Assembly (NCBI GenBank): GCA_028701945.1
Contig: JAQVPT010000023.1
Location: 1-20,536, forward strand
Reading direction: 5' to 3'
Source: Bacteroidales bacterium
GTDB taxonomy: Bacteria; Bacteroidota; Bacteroidia; Bacteroidales; ML635J-15
DNA length: 20,536 nucleotides
Shown here: piece by piece, positions 7,065 to 15,950 of the stretch
Layout of the letters: each line of letters begins with the position of its first letter
Numbering within the stretch: position 1 is the first letter of the stretch
Position numbers and translations under genes: made by a program
Notes under the pieces: generated by a model
The model's database searches: none
The model's input: the letters and a program-made list of their open reading frames with translations, nothing else
What the model was told of the DNA's origin: nothing

Positions 7065-7190
7065 ATGACTTTTAGTAAAAGCCATTATAAAACAGTCGAA
7101 GAAGTTGGCGAAGCTACTGATGCAGGTACTGTTTGCGGAGGATGTCAAGATGACATTCAAGAAATATTAGATGAGATTAATGGGAAATAA
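7065..7190 (+). pseudogene. Truncated and frameshifted BFD-like ferredoxin gene
   Basis: The last 33 codons match the ferredoxin at 4708-4890 nearly residue for residue (KTVEEVGEATDAGTVCGGCQ, then DDIQEILDEINGK), retaining the CxxC pair. Upstream, the sequence GTAAAAGCCATTA joins directly to TAAAACAGTC. Against the intact copy this is a 13-nt deletion (AAGAACAAGGACT missing), which shifts the frame. The original frame further upstream reads LLVKAI and meets a TGA. The N-terminal CxC half is not recognisable. An accidental ATG at 7065 would allow a 41-residue peptide with only one cysteine pair, unlikely to hold a [2Fe-2S] cluster. Of 16 differences in the 102 aligned coding bases, 12 are silent, so the copy evolved as a functional gene before it broke. 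Confidence 0.85.
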
Positions 7191-7210
7191 ATAATTCAGG
7201 ATTTAATAAG

Positions 7211-7276
7211 TAAAACCCTCACGGTTTACATGACTCAGTATAAATGTAATGTTTATACTGAGTTTTTAATTTATCA
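7211..7276 (+). repeat. 66-nt segment with terminator, copy 2 of a direct repeat
   Basis: This segment is identical to 4910-4975, offset by 2301 bp. It follows the ferredoxin pseudogene just as copy 1 follows the intact gene. Beyond it, about 7277-7360 shows weaker similarity to about 4976-5060, including a matching CATGATTAA segment, so the converging coiled-coil gene end was part of the same duplicated block. In this copy that frame is interrupted (a TAA follows the segment aligned to FNHD). Confidence 0.95.
7233..7267 (+). terminator. Intrinsic terminator, second copy
   Basis: The stem ACTCAGTATAAA (7233-7244) / TTTATACTGAGT (7252-7263) and T-run are the same as the terminator behind the intact ferredoxin gene. 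It is structurally complete although the gene in front of it is broken. Confidence 0.85.
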
Positions 7277-7574
7277 TAAAATGGGCTCTATTTTTTATGA
7301 AATATAGTAAATTGGTAAGGACATACTTACTCATGATTAATTGTGAGCATAAATCGCATAACACTTTGCCACAAGGTTTTGTTTTCAATTTTACAATAGC
7401 TATTTTAACGCTGGAAGCCAATCTATGTACAAAACACAAATCATAACTTACTGAAAATCTATCACTTACAGACCACACTTCTAATCATTTACTCTAAGTT
7501 GTTTAAATTCCAATATGTGAGATTTATGTAAAACATTCGGCGAATATTATAACACTTCTCAATATGTAAAAACA
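7277..7574. other. Decayed 3' end of a minus-strand coiled-coil gene, then featureless DNA
   Basis: The left part (to about 7360) is a degenerate copy of 4976-5060. A 70-codon minus frame (7478-7266) crosses it and ends in IKNRAHFMIN, echoing IKNRKYFLIN of the other copy, but it runs in a shifted phase further upstream. I therefore treat it as a relic rather than a gene. From about 7360 to 7574 nothing is recognised. Confidence 0.4.
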
Positions 7575-7582
7575 TATCTTTG
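7575..7582 (+). promoter_or_regulatory. Candidate -7 box (TATCTTTG) for tamB-tamL
   Basis: TATCTTTG matches TAnnTTTG and is the best such match upstream of tamB on plus. It predicts a start near 7589 and a leader of about 160 nt. A -33 box is weak. Confidence 0.35.
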
Positions 7583-7610
7583 TTTAATAATTATAGATTA
7601 AATTTTAAAC

Positions 7611-7733
7611 ATGACAACACCTTTTAAGGAGAGAAAACTAACTCCCTCATCTGAAGATAAGCAGCAACCGCTCGCCGACAAACAAAGATTAAAAATAAAA
7701 CAAAGATTAGATTTGACTGTTATTAATTCATAA
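7611..7733 (+). CDS. Possible 40-aa leader ORF ahead of tamB
   Basis: ATG to TAA encodes 40 charged residues (MTTPFKERKLTPSSEDKQQP, then LADKQRLKIKQRLDLTVINS) within the presumed tamB leader, ending 15 nt before the tamB ATG. It has no recognisable domain and contains a near-duplicate KQRLKI / KQRLDL. It may be a small gene, a leader peptide, or chance. Confidence 0.2.
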   Translation: MTTPFKERKLTPSSEDKQQPLADKQRLKIKQRLDLTVINS

Positions 7734-7748
7734 AAGTCAACCGAATAC

Positions 7749-10700
7749 ATGGAAGATAAAGACAAAAAGAAAAGAAAGAATAAATCCATTTGGTGGAAAC
7801 GCATTTTACGAATTTTGGGTTGGATTACTCTTAGCCTGATTGTTCTTTTTATATCAATAGTCCTTTTTGTACGCAGTCCTTGGGGGCAAAATATTATTGT
7901 TGGCAAACTCACAAACTATATTTCTGCGAAAACTCACACTAAAGTATCCATAAAAAAATTATTCATCACGTTTTCGGGTGATATTAATTTGCAAGGTTTA
8001 CATTTAGAGGATCAAAAGGGAGACACGCTCATTTATTCCGAAAAGTTACAAGTTGAGATTCCGCTGTGGCCAATTATCTGGGGCAATCCTATTTCGATTG
8101 ATAACCTACAATGGACAGGACTTCGTGCCAATATCGTTCGCAAAGATACAATTGAGGGTTTTAATTTTCAATTTTTGATTGATGCTTTTACATCCGACAC
8201 CACTACAACAAAAACCGACGAACCGAGTAACGAACCGCCAAAAATTTTTATTGGGTCAATCGAGCTTTCCGATTTTGATTTAAATTTTGATGATGCAGTT
8301 AGTGGCACAAAAGCTAATATTGAATTAGGGAAATTTCATGTTGAGGGGAAAAATTTCGACTTAAAAAAGATGAAATTTCAAGTTTCTGAGATGTCTTTGC
8401 AAAACACAAAAGCGAATTATGTTCAAACTAAAGCAAGTCCTCCTTCAGATGCATCTGAGACAACCCTACCCTACTTAGGCCTCTACAATTTAAAAATTAA
8501 AAACGTCATTGTACATTATAATTCGGAAGTAGATAGCATTGAAGCCGATTTTAATTTAGCCGATTTGGAATTAAAAGTACCCAAAGCTGATTTAGCCTTG
8601 CAAGACATTCTAGTTAGTAATTTTATTTTGAACAATTCGAGTATTCAGATAAAATCGAATGCACAAAAAAAAGCTATAACGAAACCCGAGAGTAAACCAA
8701 CAACACCTGAAAGTATCGAACCTTTTATCTGGCCAAATTGGAATATCAATGTTGAATCTATTGATTTGCAGAACAATCATTTGCACTATCAAGTTGGTGA
8801 GATACCACAAGAAATGGATACTTTTAATCCAGACTACATTGATTTAACCGATTTCAATTTTATAGCAACTGACATTGTGCTTTCCAAAAACAAATCAGCA
8901 AAATTTCATCTTAAAAACTTTACTTTTCACGAGAGTAGCGGTTTAACATTGAAAAAACTGGCTTTTTCCACAATGGTTGACTCTACCGTATTTTCGGTTG
9001 ATGATTTAGTTTTAATAACAGGAAATAGCATAATTAATGCCGACTTAAAAACTCAATTTGCTACAATACAGCAATTTATTGAGAAACCCGAAGACTCTGA
9101 TTTGACAATGGATTTAAAGCATTTTATCATTGATATAAACGATTTATTTGAATTTCAACCAGAACTCAGAGGAAACGAATACCTTAAAAAACTTGCCAAA
9201 TATAAATTCTCTGGTCAAATTAATGCCAACGGAACAATATCCAAATTAAATCTGACCGAATTTTTGGTGAATTGGGGACAAAATACCTCAATCAAAACAC
9301 ATGGAGAGCTAATTAATCTGACGGATTTTGATAAATTCATAGCAAACATAGATAACTTTACTTTCTATTCAACTCAATCAGATTTGGCAAATTTCGTTTC
9401 CGAGAAGGATTTAGGCATTTCCATCCCCAAAACCATACTAATAGAAAGCCAACTAAAAGGCAAATTAGATGATTTTCAAACTAAAATTCAACTTACCATT
9501 CCAGAAGGAAAAATAAAAATTGATGGACAATTTAAGCAACAAGATGAAATATCCTTTTCTGCCGATGTTGAAGCGATTGATCTTAAACTCGGAGAAATTC
9601 TGAATAACCCAGATATCGGAACGATTGCTTTCGAAATAAAAGCTAAAGGAAATGGCAAAAATATGAATGATTTGAACGCTCAATTAGTTTCAGATTTTTC
9701 AAAACTTGAATTTAATGGATACGATTTTTCCGCTCTTAAACTTGACGGGGAATTAAATGAAGGCAAAGGATTTATCACCCTTAAATATCAAGATGAAAAT
9801 TTAGATTTAATTGTGGACTCTCGAATCCAACTCGACTCGATTTCGCCAAAAATCTCGGCGAATATAAATCTGAATGGTGCCGATTTATATGCTTTAGGCT
9901 TGACAGAGAAGCAAATTAAAACCCAATTGATTATAAATGCAAATTTTAAAGGTAATGCAGAAATATTTGATTTTGACAGTCATTTTTCGGAGGGCGTGGC
10001 AATTTACGATGAGAAAACCTTCTATCTGGGTACTGTAGATTTGACCGCTAATGCAACAAAAGACAGCACAGCTCTGGATATCAGCAGTGATTTTCTCAAT
10101 GGTAAGATACGAGCAAATGCAGGTATCGATAACATAACCACTGCCATTCAACATCATTTAACAGGTTATTTTTCTGATTACGTAGAACACGCCGACTCCT
10201 TTAGCAATCCTGTGCAATTGAAGATGGATATGACATTTTCAGAAACAAAATTGATAACCGATTTTTTGGTACCCGATATCAAAACTATGGATCCCCTCAA
10301 TATAAACGTAGATTTCAATCAAAAAAAGAAAACCTTAAAAGCCAATATTAATCTTCCCTACATAGATTATGCAAATAAAACCATAGATAGTTTACAAATG
10401 GATTTTAATTCCACAGAAAAAGAAGCAAAGTTTAAATTAGGTTTTGCTAAGATTAATGCAGAGCCTTTTGTGATGAACCGCACATTTTTTGACGGAGATT
10501 TGAAAAATGGAATTTTAAACTTAAACTTCAATGCGTTTGATGGTGAGAAAGAAACGTATTTTGTTAGGACTGAAATCTCGGGAAAAATTTCAAATTTAAA
10601 AATACACTTTGACCCTAACAAACTCATTTTCCAAGGCGAAACATGGTCAATTCCTGCGGACAATCAAATTAGTATTCACGACAAAAAAATTACAGCACAA

Positions 10701-12821
10701 AATTTTGTACTGAGCCGAAATGGGCAAAGCATTAAAATTGCAAATGACTTGATGGAAACCACGCCGAACAATATTGGCATTGGATTTAAAAACTTCAAAC
10801 TCGATAACCTTTTGACGCTCTTCAACAAAGATAATTTATTAGCATCGGGAGATTTGCAAGGTAATATAGTTGTTGTAAATCCGCTAGAAAAATTTGGATT
10901 AATTGCTGATTTCAGTATTGAGAATTTGACCGCTTTAAAAACACCTTTGGGGAAACTGACGTTAAAAGCTAAATCTAAAAATGGGAACAATTACAATTTA
11001 GATCTGGGTCTCATAGGAGATGATATCGACTTGGCGATAAAAGGCGATTACAACTCTCAAAACATAAGTTCTGGACTCAATTTTAATTTGGACTTGAACA
11101 AAATTGGCATGAAAACCATTGCCAATCTTACAGGCGAAAGTTTGCAAGACGCTTCGGGAGAAATATCAGGAGAAATGGTGATTCAGGGCAATGCGAATTC
11201 CCCAAAATATGAAGGATATTTGCAGTTTAAAGACGCTGTTTTTAACATTAGTCAACTGAATTCAAAATTCCGTTTGTCTAACGACAAAATAAAAATCGAT
11301 AATGCATACATTACTTTAAACCATTTCTCAATAGAAGATGAACAAAATAATACATTTACTATAAATGGTTCTATTTCAACAGAAAAGCTCTCTGATCCCG
11401 AATTTGATTTGAGTGTTAATGGACAAAATTTCCAAGCTTTGAATTCGACAAAAGAAGACAATGATTTATACTATGGGAAGGTAAATTTTGATATGGACGG
11501 CACCATTAAAGGCAAACTGAGTTTTCCAAAAATTGATTTAAACATTGGCATCAACGAAAATACAGATTTCACTTATGCTATTCCTGAATCTCAAGCCAAA
11601 TTAGAAAAACGAGACGGCATTGTAGAATTTGTAAATAAGGAAGACCCAGACAATATCCTCACAAGAACAGATGACTCAACTTTTATTGCAAATTTTAGCG
11701 GCATAGAATTGCATGCGAGATTAATTATTGATAAAGGTGCTGCCTTTAACGTGATTATTGACCCGAATACTCAGGACGATTTGAGAATTTCAGGAGTAGG
11801 TGCTTTAGATTTCAATATCGCAAAAAATGGACGAATGACATTGAGCGGACGCTACGATATTAATGACGGACATTATAATCTCAGCCTTTATAACCTAGTG
11901 AAACGCAAATTTGAATTAGAAGCGGGAAGTTCTGTTACTTGGCGAGGCGACTTAATGGATGCTGATTTAAGTGTAACAGCAAAATACTCGCTAGAAACAT
12001 CAGCTTCAGCTTTGATGGCTTCACAAACTTCAGGTGCAAGTGAAGAAGTAAAAAACAAATACCGTCAGACATTACCGTTCTTTGTATTCCTAACCGTCAA
12101 AGGAGAATTAGACCAACCAGAATTGGAATTTCGTTTGGATATGCCAGAAGATTCACGCGGAGCAATTGACGGTACTGTTTATGCTCGCATCAAGCAGTTA
12201 AATAGTGAAGAAGACGAACTAAGTAAACAAGTGTTTTCACTTTTGGTATTGAAGAAATTTTATCCAAATTCCGGTTCTGATGGTAGTAATGGTGGAGCTG
12301 CAAGTATTGTCAGAAAAAATGTGAACCAAGTATTGTCTGACCAACTTAACGCTTTTTCGGCTAAATTAATGGGGAATACAGGTGTTGAGCTTGATTTTGA
12401 GTTAAATAGTTTTACCGATTACCAAGGAGAATCTGTACAACAACGTACGGATTTGAATGTAAGCGCACAAAAAAAACTGTTGGATGACCGTTTAATTGTA
12501 CAAGTTGGTAGCAACGTAAACGTGGAAGGCGATGCACATCCAGGAGAAGAAAATCCAGTTGTGGGAAACGCTAGTATTCAGTATTTATTGACCAAAGACG
12601 GACGTTGGCGTCTAAAAGGATTCCGAAACAATGAATATGAAAATGTCATTGATGGACAGGTATTTGTGAATGGGATTTCTTTGATTTTCCAACGTCAGTT
12701 CAATAAATGGAGAGATATATTAGTTGCTCCGCCAATAGAAAAAGAATTAAATGAAGACACTAAAGTTGACAAGACAACAGAAAAAAAAGATAAGAAATAT
12801 AAAACGGATAATAAAAGCTAA
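7749..12821 (+). CDS. tamB: TamB-like translocation and assembly module inner membrane protein
   Basis: This 1690-residue protein has a basic N-terminus (KKKRKNKSIWWKR) and one membrane anchor at about residues 18-42, followed by a very long periplasmic region. That region is built of repeated beta-rich segments, as expected for the hydrophobic-groove bridge of the AsmA/TamB superfamily. The C-terminal domain (about residues 1250-1650, ISGVGALDFNIAKNGRMTLS, then GRYDINDGHYNLSLYNLV) is the TamB/DUF490 domain. A lysine-rich tail (KKDKKYKTDNKS) ends the protein. TamB works with an Omp85 partner in outer-membrane protein assembly and in phospholipid transport between membranes. The partner gene, tamL, begins 6 nt downstream, so the two are translationally close. 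The size is normal for Bacteroidota homologues, and no frameshift or domain loss is visible. Confidence 0.95.
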   Translation: MEDKDKKKRKNKSIWWKRILRILGWITLSLIVLFISIVLFVRSPWGQNIIVGKLTNYISAKTHTKVSIKKLFITFSGDINLQGLHLEDQKGDTLIYSEKLQVEIPLWPIIWGNPISIDNLQWTGLRANIVRKDTIEGFNFQFLIDAFTSDTTTTKTDEPSNEPPKIFIGSIELSDFDLNFDDAVSGTKANIELGKFHVEGKNFDLKKMKFQVSEMSLQNTKANYVQTKASPPSDASETTLPYLGLYNLKIKNVIVHYNSEVDSIEADFNLADLELKVPKADLALQDILVSNFILNNSSIQIKSNAQKKAITKPESKPTTPESIEPFIWPNWNINVESIDLQNNHLHYQVGEIPQEMDTFNPDYIDLTDFNFIATDIVLSKNKSAKFHLKNFTFHESSGLTLKKLAFSTMVDSTVFSVDDLVLITGNSIINADLKTQFATIQQFIEKPEDSDLTMDLKHFIIDINDLFEFQPELRGNEYLKKLAKYKFSGQINANGTISKLNLTEFLVNWGQNTSIKTHGELINLTDFDKFIANIDNFTFYSTQSDLANFVSEKDLGISIPKTILIESQLKGKLDDFQTKIQLTIPEGKIKIDGQFKQQDEISFSADVEAIDLKLGEILNNPDIGTIAFEIKAKGNGKNMNDLNAQLVSDFSKLEFNGYDFSALKLDGELNEGKGFITLKYQDENLDLIVDSRIQLDSISPKISANINLNGADLYALGLTEKQIKTQLIINANFKGNAEIFDFDSHFSEGVAIYDEKTFYLGTVDLTANATKDSTALDISSDFLNGKIRANAGIDNITTAIQHHLTGYFSDYVEHADSFSNPVQLKMDMTFSETKLITDFLVPDIKTMDPLNINVDFNQKKKTLKANINLPYIDYANKTIDSLQMDFNSTEKEAKFKLGFAKINAEPFVMNRTFFDGDLKNGILNLNFNAFDGEKETYFVRTEISGKISNLKIHFDPNKLIFQGETWSIPADNQISIHDKKITAQNFVLSRNGQSIKIANDLMETTPNNIGIGFKNFKLDNLLTLFNKDNLLASGDLQGNIVVVNPLEKFGLIADFSIENLTALKTPLGKLTLKAKSKNGNNYNLDLGLIGDDIDLAIKGDYNSQNISSGLNFNLDLNKIGMKTIANLTGESLQDASGEISGEMVIQGNANSPKYEGYLQFKDAVFNISQLNSKFRLSNDKIKIDNAYITLNHFSIEDEQNNTFTINGSISTEKLSDPEFDLSVNGQNFQALNSTKEDNDLYYGKVNFDMDGTIKGKLSFPKIDLNIGINENTDFTYAIPESQAKLEKRDGIVEFVNKEDPDNILTRTDDSTFIANFSGIELHARLIIDKGAAFNVIIDPNTQDDLRISGVGALDFNIAKNGRMTLSGRYDINDGHYNLSLYNLVKRKFELEAGSSVTWRGDLMDADLSVTAKYSLETSASALMASQTSGASEEVKNKYRQTLPFFVFLTVKGELDQPELEFRLDMPEDSRGAIDGTVYARIKQLNSEEDELSKQVFSLLVLKKFYPNSGSDGSNGGAASIVRKNVNQVLSDQLNAFSAKLMGNTGVELDFELNSFTDYQGESVQQRTDLNVSAQKKLLDDRLIVQVGSNVNVEGDAHPGEENPVVGNASIQYLLTKDGRWRLKGFRNNEYENVIDGQVFVNGISLIFQRQFNKWRDILVAPPIEKELNEDTKVDKTTEKKDKKYKTDNKS

Positions 12822-12827
12822 AAAATA

Positions 12828-15110
12828 ATGCAAAGTAACTTAACTAAATACCGTATTTTTATTACTGTTTTGACTTTGCTCATGCTAAATGCTTGCAGTG
12901 TTAAAAAATATGTTCCAGAAGATGAGTTTCTCTTCAGAGGTGGGAAAGTGAGCCTTCAAGATTCGGTAAAAATCAATGATAAATCCAGTTTGGAAAAAAA
13001 ATTGCAAAGTTTACTCTATCCTGAACCAAACACCAATATTTTAGGATTTTATCCTGGATTGTATTACTACTACAAAACTCAAAAAGAAAAGCCGGGGTTT
13101 ATTGCTCGTTTTTTAAACAAAAAAATTGGTGAAGAACCAGTTTACTTCTCAGATGTTAACATAGAAAACATCGAAGATTTAATGGAGAACCGGTTGCAAA
13201 ACAGTGGTTTTTTTCACAGTACCATTTCATCATCTATAAAAAAAGACAATAACTCAAAAACGGCAAAAACTAATTATACGGTTGTGATTGGAAAACCCTA
13301 TCGTTTGAATAGCTACACGGTTGAGGTTGACTCTATCGAAAATTTAGATTCTTTACCTGTTTATGAAGAACTACGTAATACGCTTTCCGAGACAATTCTA
13401 AAAAATGAAAGCCGTTACGATTTGGGAGCATTTAAGGCCGAACGTGACAGAATTGACCAGTATTTGAAAGAGCGAGGCTATTACAATTTTAGTCCTAGTT
13501 TTATAATCTTTCAAGTTGACACAAATCTGAACAATAATAATCATTACAATTTATATCTAAAGTTAAAAAAAGGTGTGCCTCAAAAATCAAAAGTGCCTTA
13601 TGTTTTAGATAAAGTGAAGGTTAATCCAAATGTTTCAAAAGACACCGCAGACATCCAACAAGACACGACAACTCTTGATGGTGTGATTTTTACTCAAAAC
13701 AAGATATTTTTCAAACCAAATCGCCTGAGACCTTTTGTTTTACTAAAACCGGGACAACTTTACGACCCTATTAAGTCAAAATACACAAGCCAGCGAATTT
13801 CTTCCATTGGAACATATAAATTTGTCAATATCAAATATAAAGAAATCGCTGCAGGAGAAGACAGTATGAGCATACGACATTTAAATGGCTCAATTTCTTT
13901 ATCTCCTATGACAAAAAGATTAATGCGTGCTGAGCTGCAAGGAGTATCAAAATCGAACAATTTCACAGGACCAAACTTTAGCCTTACGTACCTTAATCGT
14001 AATATTTTTAAAGGTGGCGAAAACTTTTCAGCGACTGGGAATTTTGGCTACGAAAAACAAATTGGAAACAAGACCAGTGGTTCTAGCAGTTTACAGTTAG
14101 GGATGAACCTTTCACTTATTTTTCCACGTTTAATTTTCCCTGGAAATTTTGACAAATATTTCAAATACGCCATTCCTAAAACCAAAGTGAGCATTGGTAT
14201 TGACTACTATCGAAGAAGCAAACTTTATTCATTAAGCTCCTATTCTGCTTCGTTTGAGTATATTTGGAACGCCAACCGTTTTGTAACCCACCAATTGAAT
14301 CCAATTAACATAAATTTTGTGCAACTCGGCAACAGAAGTCCGCTTTTTAATTCAATTTTAAACGAGAATCCTTTTCTCAAACGCAGTTTTGAACAACAGT
14401 TTATTGCAGGTCTTGCCTATTCATTTACGTTTAGCGAATTGAGTGAGGTTCAAAAAAAAGGTCGAATTTATCTCAAGTTTAATTTTGAGATTGCGGGCAA
14501 CACAATTAGTTTATTTGGAAAACACCACAATTCGGATACAATAAAGAGCTTCTTAGGTTTACCTTATTCGCAATATGTAAAAGGTGATGTAGATTTTAGC
14601 TACCATTATGATATCGATAATTCTGGTCATATCCTTATCGGACGTATTTTTAGTGGTATCGGTATTCCGTATGGCAATTCGCAAACATTACCTTATGTAA
14701 AGCAATATTTTTCAGGTGGATCGCATAGTGTACGTGCGTTTCAAATCCGCGGGCTCGGTCCAGGCACATATAATCCTATCGACAATAACAATATGCACTT
14801 TGACCGTTCTGGAGATGTTCGATTGGAATTTAACTTAGAATATCGCTTTCCAATTATTTCTGTTCTTAAAGGAGCTTTATTTTTCGATGCTGGAAATATT
14901 TGGAATTTGAACGAAAGCGTGATAGGCGGGAAATTTACGTCAGATTTTATCAATCAATTTGGTGTGGGTACTGGCTTTGGATTACGCATAGATGTGCAAG
15001 GCTTTGTGATTCGCTTTGATTTAGCCGCACCATTAAAAAATCCCCCTACTGAATGGTCTTTTGATTATAAAAACCCCGTTTTAAACTTTGCGATTGGGTA
15101 TCCATTTTAA
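12828..15110 (+). CDS. tamL: TamL, lipoprotein Omp85-family outer membrane assembly protein
   Basis: This 760-residue outer-membrane protein begins with a lipoprotein signal ending in the lipobox LNAC (C23). Lipidation is the mark of the Bacteroidota TamA variant, TamL. Residues about 30-370 contain POTRA-type segments (for example FFSDVNIENI-like strands and YDLGAFKAERDRIDQYLKER, typical of a POTRA helix). The C-terminal part (about 375-760) is the 16-strand Omp85 barrel. The loop-6 motif appears as GGSHSVRAFQIRGLGPG (about 630-646) with the conserved arginine, and the protein ends in phenylalanine (AIGYPF). With TamB it should form an envelope-spanning assembly or lipid-transfer complex. 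BamA is excluded because it is not normally a lipoprotein and lacks a TamB neighbour. Confidence 0.93.
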   Translation: MQSNLTKYRIFITVLTLLMLNACSVKKYVPEDEFLFRGGKVSLQDSVKINDKSSLEKKLQSLLYPEPNTNILGFYPGLYYYYKTQKEKPGFIARFLNKKIGEEPVYFSDVNIENIEDLMENRLQNSGFFHSTISSSIKKDNNSKTAKTNYTVVIGKPYRLNSYTVEVDSIENLDSLPVYEELRNTLSETILKNESRYDLGAFKAERDRIDQYLKERGYYNFSPSFIIFQVDTNLNNNNHYNLYLKLKKGVPQKSKVPYVLDKVKVNPNVSKDTADIQQDTTTLDGVIFTQNKIFFKPNRLRPFVLLKPGQLYDPIKSKYTSQRISSIGTYKFVNIKYKEIAAGEDSMSIRHLNGSISLSPMTKRLMRAELQGVSKSNNFTGPNFSLTYLNRNIFKGGENFSATGNFGYEKQIGNKTSGSSSLQLGMNLSLIFPRLIFPGNFDKYFKYAIPKTKVSIGIDYYRRSKLYSLSSYSASFEYIWNANRFVTHQLNPININFVQLGNRSPLFNSILNENPFLKRSFEQQFIAGLAYSFTFSELSEVQKKGRIYLKFNFEIAGNTISLFGKHHNSDTIKSFLGLPYSQYVKGDVDFSYHYDIDNSGHILIGRIFSGIGIPYGNSQTLPYVKQYFSGGSHSVRAFQIRGLGPGTYNPIDNNNMHFDRSGDVRLEFNLEYRFPIISVLKGALFFDAGNIWNLNESVIGGKFTSDFINQFGVGTGFGLRIDVQGFVIRFDLAAPLKNPPTEWSFDYKNPVLNFAIGYPF

Positions 15111-15363
15111 AGTATTATTAGAGGCAAGTATTACTAGAAATCCCCAAGCTATTAGAATTTACTTTCAAAACCGCTTGCAGAATAAAATTACATCTGCGCT
15201 AAATTATTTAATCGAAACTATTTGCAGTTTAAAAATAAAATCATAATATTGCATAGTCAATAAAGTACAATGAGGACATAAATTATTATTATTTAACAAT
15301 TTCTTAACAACATGATTTTTTTCTGGGTAAAACGAGTAATAATGATAAACTAATTTACCACAA

Positions 15364-15927
15364 ATGAAACTACACGTAAGATATGACATGAATAATTCTT
15401 GCAAAATAATTTTGCGAGAACAATTGGATAAAATACAATTACCTTATACATTAACGGGATTAGGAGAGATAGAAATAAATGAAACCCTTTCATCCGAAAG
15501 ATATAAAGAGTTAGAAATAAACTTAAACAAATACGCAATTGAAATAATTGACGATCCAAAAAACATTTTTGTTCAAAAAATTAAAGACATAATTGTTGAA
15601 ATGGTTTATGTGGAAGAAGCAAATCCAAATTTAAAGACTTCTGTATATCTATCCGAAAAATTGCATAAAAGTTACAATTATATATCAAGTGTTTTTTCAG
15701 AAGTAACTTTTTCTTCCATTCAAAATTTTATTGTTCTTCAAAAAATTGAAAGAGCCAAGGAAGAACTAGTAGAAGGGAAAGAAACGCTTACTGAAATATC
15801 ATGGAAGCTAAACTTCAGCAGCGTAGCACACTTATCAAGTGAATTTAAAAGAATTACTGGATTAACCCCCACAGCATTTCAGCGCATTATAAAAAAGAGA
15901 AAAGAAAATAATTTTACTTCTGAATAA
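15364..15927 (+). CDS. AraC-family transcriptional regulator (short form)
   Basis: This 187-residue protein has a C-terminal AraC-type DNA-binding domain. The first helix-turn-helix is at about 92-112 (TSVYLSEKLHKSYNYISSVF) and the second at about 142-165 (LTEISWKLNFSSVAHLSSEF), followed by the conserved TGLTPTAFQ segment. The N-terminal 70 residues form a small alpha/beta domain like the heavy-metal-associated-type fold seen in many Bacteroidota regulators of this size, but the metal-binding CxxC is replaced by NNSC. It has no sugar-binding cupin domain. It is the first gene of a plus-strand cluster with a response regulator and a histidine kinase 23 and 12 nt apart, so it may be the transcriptional output of that pathway or regulate its own cluster. 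Confidence 0.88.
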   Translation: MKLHVRYDMNNSCKIILREQLDKIQLPYTLTGLGEIEINETLSSERYKELEINLNKYAIEIIDDPKNIFVQKIKDIIVEMVYVEEANPNLKTSVYLSEKLHKSYNYISSVFSEVTFSSIQNFIVLQKIERAKEELVEGKETLTEISWKLNFSSVAHLSSEFKRITGLTPTAFQRIIKKRKENNFTSE

Positions 15928-15950
15928 TAATAAAAACTAAACCAAAAAAA

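Noticed and set aside
7266..7478. 70-codon minus-strand open frame
   Set aside because: Its end echoes the coiled-coil gene copy (IKNR..F.IN), but the upstream part is in a shifted phase and lacks coiled-coil composition. Treated as a decayed relic.
7598..7912. 104-codon minus-strand frame over the tamB start
   Set aside because: It is antisense to the tamB membrane anchor, whose hydrophobic and basic codons explain the open frame.
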